Below, piece after piece: positions 1 through 8,650 of a DNA stretch of 64,000 nucleotides. How positions within the stretch are numbered: the stretch's first letter is position 1; every line of letters begins with the position of its first letter. The position numbers and the translations under genes are program-made. The DNA is taken from contig NZ_SNAA01000017.1 of assembly GCF_004358695.1 (NCBI RefSeq), forward strand, positions 18,560 to 82,559. Reading direction: 5' to 3'. Source of the DNA: Palleronia sediminis (GTDB taxonomy: Bacteria > Pseudomonadota > Alphaproteobacteria > Rhodobacterales > Rhodobacteraceae). The notes below the pieces were generated by a model. That model searched no databases, was not told the origin of the DNA, and was given only the letters and a program-made list of their open reading frames with translations.

Positions 1-91
1 GGTAGGCCGGCGCGGTCTCGCGCAGGGTGCCGTCGGACAGGTCGGGGCCCAGCCGGTCGAGCAGAGCGGTCGTCAGCGGGCGAAGGGTCAT
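1..91 (-). CDS. N-terminal fragment of a probable FAD-linked oxidoreductase (runs off the left edge)
   Basis: Only the first 30 codons are inside the window, beginning MTLRPLTTALLDRLGP and ending in the residues APAY. The ATG overlaps the stop of the upstream metallo-beta-lactamase-fold gene in an ATGA (88-91), so it is translationally coupled to it and is the last visible gene of the cox-thrC transcription unit. The start resembles the N-terminus of D-lactate/glycolate dehydrogenase-type FAD-linked oxidases (short helix, then a Gly-Thr-Leu-Arg and Tyr-Leu segment before the FAD-binding domain), but no FAD motif is in view, so the family name is an inference from memory of this neighbourhood. 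Confidence 0.4.
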   Translation of the reverse strand, partial: MTLRPLTTALLDRLGPDLSDGTLRETAPAY

Positions 92-921
92 TCGTGGGTC
101 AGGAACTCGGGTCTGAGGACCACCACCGTGGGCCGGTCAGGCAGGTTGCGCAAGCCGATCTCGACCGTGCTGCCGTCGCGCATGTCGATAGCGAACCGAT
201 CCGACACCCCGTCGAGGAACCGCGCCAGCGTCGCCGGGCCGAACCAGTGCATCGGGATCACCACCGAGGCCCTGAGCCGGTCGAGAACGCCGATCATCGT
301 CGGCAGGTCCAGCGTCAGCCCGCCATCGACCGCCGCCATGACCACGTCGAGCCGCCCCAGCGCGGCATATTGCGCCTCGTCCGGGGCGTGGTGCAGGTGG
401 CCGAGATGGCCGATGCACAGGCCCCCGGCCTCGAAGACGAAGATCGAATTGCCGAACCGCTCGACCCCGGTCATGCCGCCGCGGATATCGGTCGCGACAT
501 TGCGCACGAACAGCTCGCCAAGGTCGAGCCGGTGGCGCGCGGGGGCCACGCCATCGCCCCACCCCTCGAGCACGTGGGCAATCCGCGGATCGGGGCGGGC
601 CGTCCAATGCGTGGAATGGGCGCGGTTCATGGTTACCACGTCCGGCACGAAATCGGCGCTGCCGATAAAGCCGTTGTAATCGGTCACGGCCGACACCCCC
701 CCGGCCGTCCGGATGAGAAACATCGAATGGTCGATATAGCTGATGCGCACGGCGTGATCGTCGCTGACCGGCGCGCGCCAATCCGCGAGCGTCAGGTACT
801 CGATCCCCGGCGCGGCATCGGCGATGGCGATGCAATGGCTCATCCGCTCTTGCGCGGGCGCGGCCACGGGCGCGAGCATGAACAGGGTCAAAAGGCAGGC
901 GGCAAGGCGGCGGGCGAACAT
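88..921 (-). CDS. Exported metallo-beta-lactamase-fold protein with degenerate metal motif
   Basis: A 277-residue protein with a clear Sec signal peptide (hydrophobic run from residue 8, cleavage near PAPAQ, residue 24). The rest has the layout of the metallo-beta-lactamase superfamily, UlaG-like branch: a beta-hairpin with SYIDHSMFLIRT, then TDYNGF, a region MNRAHSTHW where the HxHxDH motif should be, GHLGHLHH further on and IPMHWFG near the C-terminus. The Asp of HxHxDH is absent, and its His spacing is abnormal, so catalysis cannot be assumed. A periplasmic location is inferred from the signal peptide. It sits 67 bases after the GNAT gene and overlaps the next gene by 4 bases. Substrate unknown. 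Confidence 0.7.
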   Translation of the reverse strand: MFARRLAACLLTLFMLAPVAAPAQERMSHCIAIADAAPGIEYLTLADWRAPVSDDHAVRISYIDHSMFLIRTAGGVSAVTDYNGFIGSADFVPDVVTMNRAHSTHWTARPDPRIAHVLEGWGDGVAPARHRLDLGELFVRNVATDIRGGMTGVERFGNSIFVFEAGGLCIGHLGHLHHAPDEAQYAALGRLDVVMAAVDGGLTLDLPTMIGVLDRLRASVVIPMHWFGPATLARFLDGVSDRFAIDMRDGSTVEIGLRNLPDRPTVVVLRPEFLTHE

Positions 922-988
922 GTCGGGTCTCCGTCGGCGGCGGGCGCGATCATGCTAGACCACGCGGCCCCGTCGGGCGAGCACGCCG

Positions 989-1573
989 TCAGGACATATC
1001 GACACGGCCCCGCCGGTCGCCGCGCAGGTTCGCGAAGAGGACATGGTTGCGCCACCGCCCGGCGATCTGGAGATAGCTCTGCGCGACGCCCTCGTACTTG
1101 AACCCGGACCGCTCGAGCACCCCGCGAGAGGCCGCGTTCTCGGGCAGGCAGGCGGCCTCGACCCGGCTCAGGTCGAGCTTGCGAAAGGCGTGATGCACCA
1201 CCGCCTCGATGCTTTCGCGCATGTAGCCGCGGCGCTGGAACGGCTCGCCGATCCAGTAGCCGAGCGTGCCCGATTGCGCCGGGCCGCGCCGGATATTGTC
1301 GAGCGTGATCGCCCCGACCAGCGTCGAATCCTCGCGCCGGATGAGAAACAGCGGGATCGCCTGTTCGGACCGGATCGAGCGCGCGGCCCAGTAGACGCGA
1401 TTTGTAAAGCTCTTGCGCGTCAGGTGGTCGGGAGCCCATGTCGGCTCCCACGGCTGGAGGAACGCCGCGCTGTCGCGCCGCAGCGCCGACCACGCCCGGT
1501 AATCGGATTGCTGCGGCGGGCGGAGGCAGAGACGATCGGTCTCGATCCGCAGAGTCCGCCCGCGCGCGAACAT
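989..1573 (-). CDS. GNAT-family N-acetyltransferase (RimJ/RimL type)
   Basis: A 194-residue single-domain GNAT enzyme. It carries the RimJ/RimL signature pattern: TDRLCLRPPQQSDY at the N-terminus, LVGAITLDNIRRG in the core strands, the acetyl-CoA loop with QRRGYMRES, and ENAASRGVLERSGF before the last strands. These enzymes acetylate N-termini or small amines; the target here cannot be read from sequence, although RimJ-type proteins often modify ribosomal proteins. Two adjacent starts exist: GTG at 1576 (GTGA overlap with the M16 stop) and ATG at 1573 (TGATG overlap); the ATG is chosen. Either choice makes it translationally coupled to the peptidase gene. Confidence 0.85.
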   Translation of the reverse strand: MFARGRTLRIETDRLCLRPPQQSDYRAWSALRRDSAAFLQPWEPTWAPDHLTRKSFTNRVYWAARSIRSEQAIPLFLIRREDSTLVGAITLDNIRRGPAQSGTLGYWIGEPFQRRGYMRESIEAVVHHAFRKLDLSRVEAACLPENAASRGVLERSGFKYEGVAQSYLQIAGRWRNHVLFANLRGDRRGRVDMS

Positions 1574-2835
1574 CACGCGGCGAGCCGCTCTTTCAGCCGC
1601 TCGAGATCGGGCGCGTCCCCGGCCGGCCCGTAAAGCGCCAGCGCCGGGGTCGAGGCATGGAGCGCCCGCCCGGCATAGTCGCGCACGTCGCGGGTCGTGA
1701 CGGCGTCGATCTTTTCGATCGTCTCCTCGAGGCTCGGCACCCGGCCCCAGATCGAGGTCAGCCGCGCCAGCCGCTCGGCACGGGCCGAGGCGCCTTCGAG
1801 CCCCATGAGCAGCCCCGCCTTGAGCTGGGCGCGCGCACGCTCGACCTCGGCATCGGTCATGTCGTCGGCGGCCCGCTTCATCTCGTCGGCGGTCAGACCG
1901 ACCAGCGCCCCGATCTGATCGGCCGATGTCCCGGCATAGACCGTCAGCATCCCGGTATCGTCATAGGCGCCCGCCTGCGCAAAGATCGAATAGCACAGGC
2001 CCCGCGTCTCGCGCAGTTCCTGGAACAGCCGCGAGGACATGCCGCCCCCCAGCGCGCTGGCATGGATCTGCGCGGTGTGGAAATCGGGGTCGCGATAGCT
2101 CGGCGCCTCGAAACCGAGCGTGAAATGCACCTGTTCGAAATCGCGGATCTCGCGCCGCTCGCCGCCGCGCCAGACGGCCTTTTCGGGCGCGGTCTTGACC
2201 CGCCCCGGCCGCCCGCCGAACATCGCCGTCGCATAGCGCATGATCGCGTCGTGATCGACCGCCCCCGCCGCGGCGAGGATCATGTCGCTCGCGGCGTAGC
2301 GTTCGCCCACGAAATCCGCCAGATCGCCGCGCCCGAAGGCCTGGACCCGTTCGGACGGCCCGAGGATCGGACGCCCGAGCGGCTGGTTCGGATAGGCCGC
2401 CTCCTGCAACCAGTCGAACACGATATCGTCGGGCGTGTCGGCGACCTGCCCGATCTCCTGGAGGATCACGCCGCGCTCGATCTCGATCTCGGCCGCGTCG
2501 AAGACCGGATTCAGCACGATATCCGAGATCACGTCGAGCGCGAGCGGCACATCCGCCTCGAGCACGCGGGCGTAATAGGCCGTCATCTCGCGGCTGGTAT
2601 AGGCGTTGATATAGCCGCCGACATCCTCGATGGATTCCGCGATCTGGCGCGCATTGCGCGTTTCGGTCCCCTTGAACGCCATGTGCTCGAGGAAATGCGC
2701 GATGCCGTTCTGCTCGGCCCGCTCGTGGCGGCCGCCCGCCGTGACCCACACGCCGATGCTGGCCGACATGAGGCCGGGCATGTGTTCGGTCACGACCCGC
2801 AGGCCGTTGGGCAAGGTATCGCTGCGCAGGCTCAT
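1573..2835 (-). CDS. M16-family zinc metallopeptidase (processing-peptidase type)
   Basis: A 420-residue protein of the M16 (pitrilysin/mitochondrial processing peptidase beta) family. The inverted zinc motif HxxEH is present as HFLEH at residues 47-51, inside the usual AHFLEHMAFKGT context, with the distal Glu expected in the EIEIERGVILQEI helix. The C-terminal half contains the second M16 fold with SSRLFQELRETRGLCYSI. No signal peptide is visible, so it is probably cytoplasmic. The start ATG overlaps the thrC stop (ATGA, 2832-2835). The thrC-M16-GNAT order recurs in Rhodobacterales as far as I recall; the physiological substrate is unknown. Confidence 0.9.
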   Translation of the reverse strand: MSLRSDTLPNGLRVVTEHMPGLMSASIGVWVTAGGRHERAEQNGIAHFLEHMAFKGTETRNARQIAESIEDVGGYINAYTSREMTAYYARVLEADVPLALDVISDIVLNPVFDAAEIEIERGVILQEIGQVADTPDDIVFDWLQEAAYPNQPLGRPILGPSERVQAFGRGDLADFVGERYAASDMILAAAGAVDHDAIMRYATAMFGGRPGRVKTAPEKAVWRGGERREIRDFEQVHFTLGFEAPSYRDPDFHTAQIHASALGGGMSSRLFQELRETRGLCYSIFAQAGAYDDTGMLTVYAGTSADQIGALVGLTADEMKRAADDMTDAEVERARAQLKAGLLMGLEGASARAERLARLTSIWGRVPSLEETIEKIDAVTTRDVRDYAGRALHASTPALALYGPAGDAPDLERLKERLAA

Positions 2836-4211
2836 GCAATTCTCTTTTCGATCAGGGACTGGATCGCCGCGACGTCGTTCGCGACCTCGGTGACGCGCTC
2901 GGGCCGGTCAAAGAGATCGGCCATGCGCGCGGGCAGCGCCGGGCGCGTGCCGGTCGCCGCCTCGACCGCGTCGGGAAACTTGGCAGGATGGGCGGTGGCC
3001 AGCGTGACCATCGGCGCCTCGCCCGCCATCTCTTCGGCGACCTTCACGCCGACGGCGGTATGGGGGCACAGGATCTCGCCCGTGGTCCGGGCGATGCGGG
3101 CGATGGTGGCGCGGGTCTCGTCCTCCGAGGCGCGGCCCGAAACGAAATCCTCGCGCAGCGCCTGCATCGCGCCCTGGCTGATCTGGAACCCGCCCTCGCG
3201 GGCCAATTCGTCCATGAGCTGCGCCGTGGCGCGCCCGTCGCGCCCATAGGCCATGAACAGCGCCCGTTCGAAGTTCGAACTGACCTGGATATCCATCGAC
3301 GGGCTGATCGTCGGCGCGACCCCCTGCTTGCGATGCGCGCCGCTGGCCATGGTGCGGTGCAGGATATCGTTGCGGTTGGTCGCGATCACGAGCCGGTCGA
3401 TGGGCAACCCCATCTGCCGCGCCACCCAGCCGGCAAAGATATCGCCGAAATTGCCGGTGGGCACGGTAAAGCAGACGGGGCGATGTGGGGCTCCGAGCGC
3501 GGTGGCTGCGGCAAAGTAATACACGACCTGCGCCAGCACCCGCGCCCAGTTGATCGAGTTCACCGCCGTCAACCCGACGCGGTCGCGGAACGGGTGGTCG
3601 TTGAACATCGCCTTCACCGCTGCCTGGCAATCGTCGAAATCGCCATGCAGGGCGAGCGCGTGGACATTGGCCTCGGTCGGGGTGGTCATCTGGCGGCGCT
3701 GCACGTCCGAGACGCGGCCATGCGGGAAAAGGATGAAACACTCGACGTTGTCGAGCCCGCGAAACGCCTCGATGGCGGCCGACCCGGTATCGCCGCTGGT
3801 CGCGCCGACGATGGTGATCCGCTCGCCACGGCGCGCCATCACGTCCTGGAACAGCTGACCGATCAGCTGCATCGCGAAATCCTTGAAGGCCAGCGTCGGC
3901 CCGTGGAACAGCTCGAGCAGGAAATGGCACGGCGCCAGTTGCCTGAGCGGCGCGCGGGCGGGGTGGTCGATGGCGGCATAGGCGCGTTCGATCAGCGGGG
4001 CGAGGCGCGCGTCGTCCATCCCCGTGAAGGGGCGCATGACGGTCAGCGCCACCTCTTCGTAGGGGCGGCCGGCCATGGCGGCGATCTCGGAGGGGTCGAG
4101 TCGCGGGATCTCGGTCGGCACGTAAAGCCCACCGTCCCGCGCCAGCCCCGTCAGCATGGCCCCCTCGAAATCGAGCTCGGGCGCCTGGCCCCTTGTGGAT
4201 TGATATCTCAT
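2832..4211 (-). CDS. thrC: Threonine synthase
   Basis: A 459-residue PLP enzyme that converts O-phospho-L-homoserine to threonine, the last step of threonine synthesis. The N-terminus MRYQSTRG and the PLP-lysine segment GPTLAFKDF (Lys110) match the bacterial/yeast-type ThrC, as do the phosphate-binding GATSGDTGSAA and VPTGNFGDIFAG motifs. Length is normal for the family. The open frame continues 288 codons upstream, but that part is antisense to SURF1 and is rejected; the ATG at 4211 overlaps the SURF1 stop in ATGA. Its position at the end of the cytochrome oxidase genes is conserved in the group rather than functionally obvious. Confidence 0.96.
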   Translation of the reverse strand: MRYQSTRGQAPELDFEGAMLTGLARDGGLYVPTEIPRLDPSEIAAMAGRPYEEVALTVMRPFTGMDDARLAPLIERAYAAIDHPARAPLRQLAPCHFLLELFHGPTLAFKDFAMQLIGQLFQDVMARRGERITIVGATSGDTGSAAIEAFRGLDNVECFILFPHGRVSDVQRRQMTTPTEANVHALALHGDFDDCQAAVKAMFNDHPFRDRVGLTAVNSINWARVLAQVVYYFAAATALGAPHRPVCFTVPTGNFGDIFAGWVARQMGLPIDRLVIATNRNDILHRTMASGAHRKQGVAPTISPSMDIQVSSNFERALFMAYGRDGRATAQLMDELAREGGFQISQGAMQALREDFVSGRASEDETRATIARIARTTGEILCPHTAVGVKVAEEMAGEAPMVTLATAHPAKFPDAVEAATGTRPALPARMADLFDRPERVTEVANDVAAIQSLIEKRIA

Positions 4212-4906
4212 CGCGTCCTCGACCTGTCGGATCTGGCCATACGCCACAGCAAAAGCAGTGTCATCCCCGCCCAGCCTGCGGCGATGGTGAACCACGTGAT
4301 CGCGTATTGCAGGTGATCGTTGGCGATCGCCGCGGTTCCGACCGGCTGAAGCAGGATGCCCGGCAACGGCGGCTCGACGCCGCGCGCGACGACGAGGATC
4401 GGCTCGGTCCCGAGCGCCTCGGCCATCATGGGCACGTCGCGGGCATACCAGATATTGCGCTCGGCCTCGGGCGGCGGGGTGAAGCCATCGCTTTCGCGCG
4501 GCCAGTGCAGGTTGCCCTCGATCCGCAGGGGGCCGGTATCCGGCGCCGCGTCCTTGGCCGCGGTCGGGATCACGCCCAGATCGACCATGACCGCGCGCCC
4601 GGTCGTCGTCTCGAACGGCGCGATCACGCGGTATCCCGGTCCGGTCTCGGCGGTCGAGGTCAGGACATGCAGCGGGGCGCCGGCGATCGACCCCTCGACC
4701 GCGACGGGGCGAAAGCGCATCGCCTCGGGGTCGGGATCGACGGGCAGCGGTTCGGCGGGGCCTGCGATGCGCGTCTCGATCCGGTCGAGCATCTCGGTCT
4801 TCCACGCCAGCCGCTGGAGCTGCCAGACCCCCAGCGACAGGAGGATCGCAAGCCCCCCGAGACCGAGGGCGATGATCGAGATCCAGCGGGCCACGGGCGG
4901 GGTCAC
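4208..4906 (-). CDS. SURF1-family cytochrome oxidase biogenesis protein
   Basis: A 232-residue inner-membrane protein with one transmembrane helix at each end (about residues 8-26 and 203-225) and a soluble domain facing the periplasm, the SURF1/Shy1 layout. The N-terminal WQLQRLAWK and the C-terminal helix preceded by HLQYAITWF are typical SURF1 signatures. SURF1 assists insertion of heme a into subunit I of aa3 oxidases. The start is GTG, 77 bases after coxC; the stop overlaps thrC. It follows the oxidase structural and assembly genes directly, which supports the assignment. Confidence 0.9.
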   Translation of the reverse strand: MTPPVARWISIIALGLGGLAILLSLGVWQLQRLAWKTEMLDRIETRIAGPAEPLPVDPDPEAMRFRPVAVEGSIAGAPLHVLTSTAETGPGYRVIAPFETTTGRAVMVDLGVIPTAAKDAAPDTGPLRIEGNLHWPRESDGFTPPPEAERNIWYARDVPMMAEALGTEPILVVARGVEPPLPGILLQPVGTAAIANDHLQYAITWFTIAAGWAGMTLLLLWRMARSDRSRTR

Positions 4907-4932
4907 TCTTTATTGCTTGTTGCGGAACGACA

Positions 4933-4960
4933 CCGGGCCGCCCCCGAAAGAACGGCCCGG
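4933..4960 (-). terminator. Hairpin between coxC and SURF1
   Basis: Perfect 8-base inverted repeat CCGGGCCG (4933-4940) and CGGCCCGG (4953-4960) with a 12-base loop lies in the 77-base coxC-SURF1 spacer. There is no T-run on the minus strand, so it is more likely an RNA-processing or attenuation hairpin that lowers SURF1/thrC expression relative to the oxidase subunit than a full terminator. Confidence 0.35.
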
Positions 4961-4983
4961 CAAAACCTGCGGATCGTGAGGCG

Positions 4984-5775
4984 TCAGGAGCCCCAGATAT
5001 AGATCGACGCGAAGAGGAACAGCCAGACCACGTCGACGAAGTGCCAGTACCAGGCCGCGGCCTCGAACCCGACATGCTTTTCGGGGGAGAAGTGTCCCGC
5101 CCTCAGCCGCAGGTAGCACACGAAGAGAAAGATCGTGCCGATGATGACATGCGCACCGTGGAAGCCCGTCGCCATGAAGAAGTTGGCGCCATAGATGTTG
5201 CCGGCAAAGCCGAAGGCCGCGTGGCTGTACTCATAGGCCTGGAAGAAGGTGAAGATCACGCCCAGCAGCACGGCGACGATCAGCCCGGTGGCCACGTCCT
5301 TGCGGTTGTTCTCGTGCACCAGCGCGTGATGCGCCCAGGTGGCGGCACAGCCCGAGCACAGCAGGATCAGGGTGTTGATGAGCGGCAGGTGCCACGGGTC
5401 GAAGGTCTCGATCGCCGGGGGCGGCCACTGGCCTTCGGAAAACGTCTCCATCGGGTAGAGGGCGTGCTTGAAGAACGACCAGAACCAGGCCGAGAAGAAC
5501 ATGACCTCGGACATGATGAACAGGATGAAGCCGTAGCGCAGGCCGATCCGCACGACCGGCGTGTGATCGCCCTCGTTCGATTCGGCCACGACATCGGACC
5601 ACCAGGCGAACATCGAATAGAGCACGATGGCCAGACCGATGAAGAACGGGAACGGCGTGATGGCGTGCATCCAGAGCACGGCCCCGATCAGCATCACGAA
5701 GGCGCCGACCGAGGCGACGAACGGATGCAGGGAGGGGGACAGGATGTGGTAGTCGTGGTTTTTTTCTTGCGCCAT
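4984..5775 (-). CDS. coxC: Cytochrome c oxidase subunit III
   Basis: A 263-residue, seven-helix membrane protein, the COX3 core subunit of the aa3 terminal oxidase. Hallmarks include the N-terminal [13 protein letters not shown], the [16 protein letters not shown] segment carrying the conserved Glu of helix III, the FQAYEY motif, [11 protein letters not shown] and the C-terminal [14 protein letters not shown]. Length matches bacterial and mitochondrial COX3. It follows ctaG by 19 bases in the same unit. Subunit I (coxA/ctaD) is not in the window, as is usual for Rhodobacter-type genomes where it lies elsewhere. Confidence 0.97.
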   Translation of the reverse strand: MAQEKNHDYHILSPSLHPFVASVGAFVMLIGAVLWMHAITPFPFFIGLAIVLYSMFAWWSDVVAESNEGDHTPVVRIGLRYGFILFIMSEVMFFSAWFWSFFKHALYPMETFSEGQWPPPAIETFDPWHLPLINTLILLCSGCAATWAHHALVHENNRKDVATGLIVAVLLGVIFTFFQAYEYSHAAFGFAGNIYGANFFMATGFHGAHVIIGTIFLFVCYLRLRAGHFSPEKHVGFEAAAWYWHFVDVVWLFLFASIYIWGS

Positions 5776-5794
5776 TGGCGTGGTCCCTCGGGCT

Positions 5795-6352
5795 TCAGTT
5801 CAGGCTCGCCTGCCGATCGTCTTCGGGCAGGTCGATTTCGTAGAATGTATAGGACAGCGTGATGTGATTCACGTGTTTCGCGTCGCGATCCTCGACGATG
5901 GCCGGATCGATGAAAAAGCTGACCGGCATCTGCACCCGCTCGCCGGGCTGAAGCACCTGTTCGGTGAAGCAGAAGCACTCGATCTTGGAGAAGAACTGGC
6001 CCGCGTCATAGGGCGCGACGTTATAGCTGGCCTGCCCGGCGATGGGGCGGTCGGTCGGGTTGTAGGCCTCGTAGAAGGCCAGCCCCGTCTCGCCGATCCG
6101 CACCTCCATCTCGCGCTCGACCGGGGTGAACTCCCACGCCATGTCGCGCGACAGCGACCCGTCGAACCGCACCTTGATCGTGCGGTCGAGGATCTCGGCG
6201 CTTTCCGCGGCCGCGACGTTGGGCGTGCCGCCATAGCCGGTGACGCGGCAGAACCAGTCGTAGAACGGCACTGACGCCCAGGCGAGCCCGCCCATCACGA
6301 CGACGACGCCGACGGTCTGGAACACGGTCTTGCGGCGGGGATCCATGGTCAT
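5795..6352 (-). CDS. ctaG: Cytochrome c oxidase assembly protein CtaG (Cox11 family)
   Basis: A 185-residue membrane-anchored copper chaperone that delivers copper to the CuB site of subunit I. One N-terminal helix (about residues 10-28) is followed by a periplasmic immunoglobulin-like domain. The Cox11 copper motif is present as [10 protein letters not shown] (Cys-x-Cys), with [12 protein letters not shown] before it and PVSFFIDP after it, all diagnostic. The ATG overlaps the stop of the preceding small gene in ATGA (6349-6352). Second or third gene in nearly every alphaproteobacterial cta operon. Confidence 0.96.
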   Translation of the reverse strand: MTMDPRRKTVFQTVGVVVVMGGLAWASVPFYDWFCRVTGYGGTPNVAAAESAEILDRTIKVRFDGSLSRDMAWEFTPVEREMEVRIGETGLAFYEAYNPTDRPIAGQASYNVAPYDAGQFFSKIECFCFTEQVLQPGERVQMPVSFFIDPAIVEDRDAKHVNHITLSYTFYEIDLPEDDRQASLN

Positions 6353-6543
6353 TCCGGCGCCACCTCTCCGGGCAGGAGTTCGGGGCGCAGGACGTGGTCG
6401 AAGGCCTGCGTCGCGCCCAGTTGCTGAACCTTGACGACGGTCAGGCCGAACACGATCCCGATGAACCCGACGAGAACGAGCCCGAGGCCGATATTGCGCG
6501 ACCGGCGCCGGATATGCATGTCGTGCAGCGTTTGAAGTGCCAT
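6349..6543 (-). CDS. CoxF-like small membrane peptide between ctaB and ctaG
   Basis: A 64-residue protein starting MALQTLHDMHIRRRSRN, followed by one transmembrane helix (about residues 18-38) and a short polar tail ending in PEVAPE-like residues. The start at 6543 lies one base after the ctaB stop; a longer reading from 6576 would overlap ctaB and is rejected. Small proteins with this basic N-terminus and single helix sit at this exact position in alphaproteobacterial oxidase operons (named CoxF in some annotations). A role in oxidase assembly is inferred from position only. Confidence 0.75.
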   Translation of the reverse strand: MALQTLHDMHIRRRSRNIGLGLVLVGFIGIVFGLTVVKVQQLGATQAFDHVLRPELLPGEVAPE

Positions 6544-6544
6544 G

Positions 6545-7474
6545 TCAGAGAACCCCCGCGCCCCTGAGCCCGGCATCCGCCAGGAGGGCGCCGAAATGAA
6601 GGAAAAGGTAGAGCAGCGAGAACTTGAAGAACTTTTTCTCGACGAGATAGCGGTCGGCCTCGGCGGCGGATTCGTCCCGTCGCACGATCTGCACCGCGCC
6701 GCGCAGCAGCCAGGCGTTCAGGGCCACCGCCGTCACGGCATAGACCGGCCCGCCCGCCGCCGTTACCGCCAGCCATACCGCGAACACGGCCAGCACGATC
6801 GAATAGGCGAGGATGTGGCGCCGGGTGGCCGGTCGGCCATGCGTCACGGTCAGCATGGGCACGCCGGCATCGTCGTAATCCGACCGCATGAACAGCGCGA
6901 GCGCCCAGAAATGAGGCGGCGTCCAGAGAAAGACCAGCGCGAACATCAGCACCGGCTCGAGCGAAAGCGACCCGGTCGCGGCCAGCCAGCCGATCATCGG
7001 CGGGAACGCCCCCGCCGCGCCGCCGATCACGATATTCTGCGGCGTCGACCGCTTGAGCCACATCGAATAGATCACGGCGTAGAAGAAGATGGTGAAGGCC
7101 AGCAGCGCCGCCGCCGCCCAGTTCGTCGCAAGCCCCAGCATGACGACCGAAAAGCCCGACAGGGCAAGCCCGATGGCCAGCGCCTCGCCGCCGGTGACGC
7201 GCCCCGAGGGGATCGGCCGCCCAGAGGTGCGGCGCATGACGGCGTCGATATCGGCATCCCACCACATGTTCAGCGCGCCCGAGGCACCGCCGCCCACCGC
7301 GATGAACAGGATCGCGCAAAACCCCACGAAGGGGTGCACCGCAACCGGTGCGACCAGCATCCCGACCAGCGCGGTGAACACGACGAGGGTCATGACGCGC
7401 GGCTTGAGCAGCGCGAAGTAATCGCCGAACTGGGCTTCGCCCTCGATGGCGCGCGTGGCGGAAAGATCGGTCAT
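6545..7474 (-). CDS. ctaB: Protoheme IX farnesyltransferase
   Basis: A 309-residue polytopic UbiA-superfamily enzyme that attaches a farnesyl group to heme b to make heme o, the precursor of heme a. The first aspartate-rich motif appears as [15 protein letters not shown] followed by GRPIPSG, and the second region as [17 protein letters not shown]; both are diagnostic of CtaB/Cox10. The ATG at 7474 (MTDLSATRA) gives the family's usual N-terminus; the frame continues upstream into the coxB antisense region and is not used. It lies 28 bases after coxB. Confidence 0.96.
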   Translation of the reverse strand: MTDLSATRAIEGEAQFGDYFALLKPRVMTLVVFTALVGMLVAPVAVHPFVGFCAILFIAVGGGASGALNMWWDADIDAVMRRTSGRPIPSGRVTGGEALAIGLALSGFSVVMLGLATNWAAAALLAFTIFFYAVIYSMWLKRSTPQNIVIGGAAGAFPPMIGWLAATGSLSLEPVLMFALVFLWTPPHFWALALFMRSDYDDAGVPMLTVTHGRPATRRHILAYSIVLAVFAVWLAVTAAGGPVYAVTAVALNAWLLRGAVQIVRRDESAAEADRYLVEKKFFKFSLLYLFLHFGALLADAGLRGAGVL

Positions 7475-7502
7475 CGGATCGGTGGGGTCCTTTCGCGGCG
7501 GT

Positions 7503-8474
7503 TCAGTCGGAGGCCGGTTCCAGCGTCGCGGCATCCTCGAGCGTGGCGGCATCCTCGATCGCCGGGTCGCCCGCAGGGGCGGCGGCGGCGGTGACGGCCT
7601 CGCGCGGGGTGCCGCCATATTCGGCGATGGCCCAATCGAGCCAGGCGTCATACGTCTCCTGGTCGACGACCTTGACCGTGATCGGCATGTAGGCATGGGC
7701 GATCCCGCAAAGCTCGGAGCACTGGCCGAAATACACGCCCTCTTCCTCGGCCTCGAACCACAGCTCGGCCAGGCGGCCCGGCACGGCGTCCTGCTTCACG
7801 CCGAAGGCCGGGATGGTCCACGAATGGATCACGTCCGCGCCCGTGACCTGAACGACCACGGTGGCGCCCACGGGCACGACCATGGCGGTGTCGGTCGCAA
7901 GGCGGAACTCGTCCTCGGAATAGCCGGCCTCCTGAAGCTGGGCGCGCACCTCGTCCGTCAGGCGGTTGTCGCCGCCCGTGGCCGGGGCGCCGATCATGTA
8001 GCTGTCGAACGAGAAATCGTGATCGACATACTCGTAGCCCCAGTACCACTGGTAGCCGGTGGTCTTGATGGTGATGTCGCCCTCGGGGATCTCTTGCTGG
8101 TTGAACAGGATCGGCAGCGAGAACGCCCCGATGAAGACGAGGATCACGATGGGCCCGAGCGTCCACGCGATCTCGAGCGGGGTGTTGTGGGTGAAGGCCT
8201 TGGGCTCGTGCCCGCGGCGCGCGTTGTAGCGGAAGGCGATCCACAGCAGCAGACCCGTCACCAGCAGGGTGATGAGCGTGATGATGACGAGGATCATGTT
8301 GTCGAGCCAATGGATATCCGCGGCGAGGTCGGTAACCGCGGGCTGCCAGCCCATTCCGCCCGGCGCCGGCTTGCCGATGATCGGCAGATCGCCGATCGGG
8401 TTGTCCTGGGCCCGTGCGACGGTAGCCCCCGCGAGAAAGGCGGCCGGGGTGGCGAGAAGGGTGCTGAAACGCAT
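7503..8474 (-). CDS. coxB: Cytochrome c oxidase subunit II
   Basis: A 323-residue CuA-carrying subunit that takes electrons from cytochrome c. It has a signal peptide (MRFSTLL to ARAQ), two transmembrane helices and a C-terminal cupredoxin domain. The CuA ligands are intact in [16 protein letters not shown] (two Cys, His, Met), and the electron-entry segment [10 protein letters not shown] is present, so this is a cytochrome c oxidase and not a quinol oxidase. The ATG at 8474 has AGGA seven bases upstream; a second ATG at 8480 is too close to it. Alanine-rich C-terminal tail of about 30 residues. First gene of the long minus-strand unit; its promoter must lie in 8475-8650. Confidence 0.96.
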   Translation of the reverse strand: MRFSTLLATPAAFLAGATVARAQDNPIGDLPIIGKPAPGGMGWQPAVTDLAADIHWLDNMILVIITLITLLVTGLLLWIAFRYNARRGHEPKAFTHNTPLEIAWTLGPIVILVFIGAFSLPILFNQQEIPEGDITIKTTGYQWYWGYEYVDHDFSFDSYMIGAPATGGDNRLTDEVRAQLQEAGYSEDEFRLATDTAMVVPVGATVVVQVTGADVIHSWTIPAFGVKQDAVPGRLAELWFEAEEEGVYFGQCSELCGIAHAYMPITVKVVDQETYDAWLDWAIAEYGGTPREAVTAAAAPAGDPAIEDAATLEDAATLEPASD

Positions 8475-8650
8475 CGGCATGTCCTGTGCAACAACGTCCG
8501 GGCGAGTCGCACGACCCGTCCCGTTGGAAATCCGTCGCTTGAAACCATATAAAAGCTGGGTGAACAAGACGAACCGTTGCGGCGAAGAGACACGGCGGGC
8601 AGCTTTTCATCGACATTTCGACCCGAAATCCCCCAAACTCCGAGGCATAG
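8475..8650. promoter_or_regulatory. Divergent control region between coxB and tldD
   Basis: This 176-base gap holds the start regions of two divergent units. It is locally AT-richer around 8545-8570 (a tract reading as TTTTATATGG on the minus strand), which is the likeliest melting region for the cox promoter. I could not find a convincing pair of -35 and -10 hexamers, an FNR box or a CRP-type dyad. Confidence 0.4.

Noticed and set aside
4212-5075. N-terminal extension of thrC in frame
   Set aside because: Lies antisense to nothing useful and over SURF1 in another frame; ThrC homology starts exactly at the ATG at 4211, which is coupled to the SURF1 stop.
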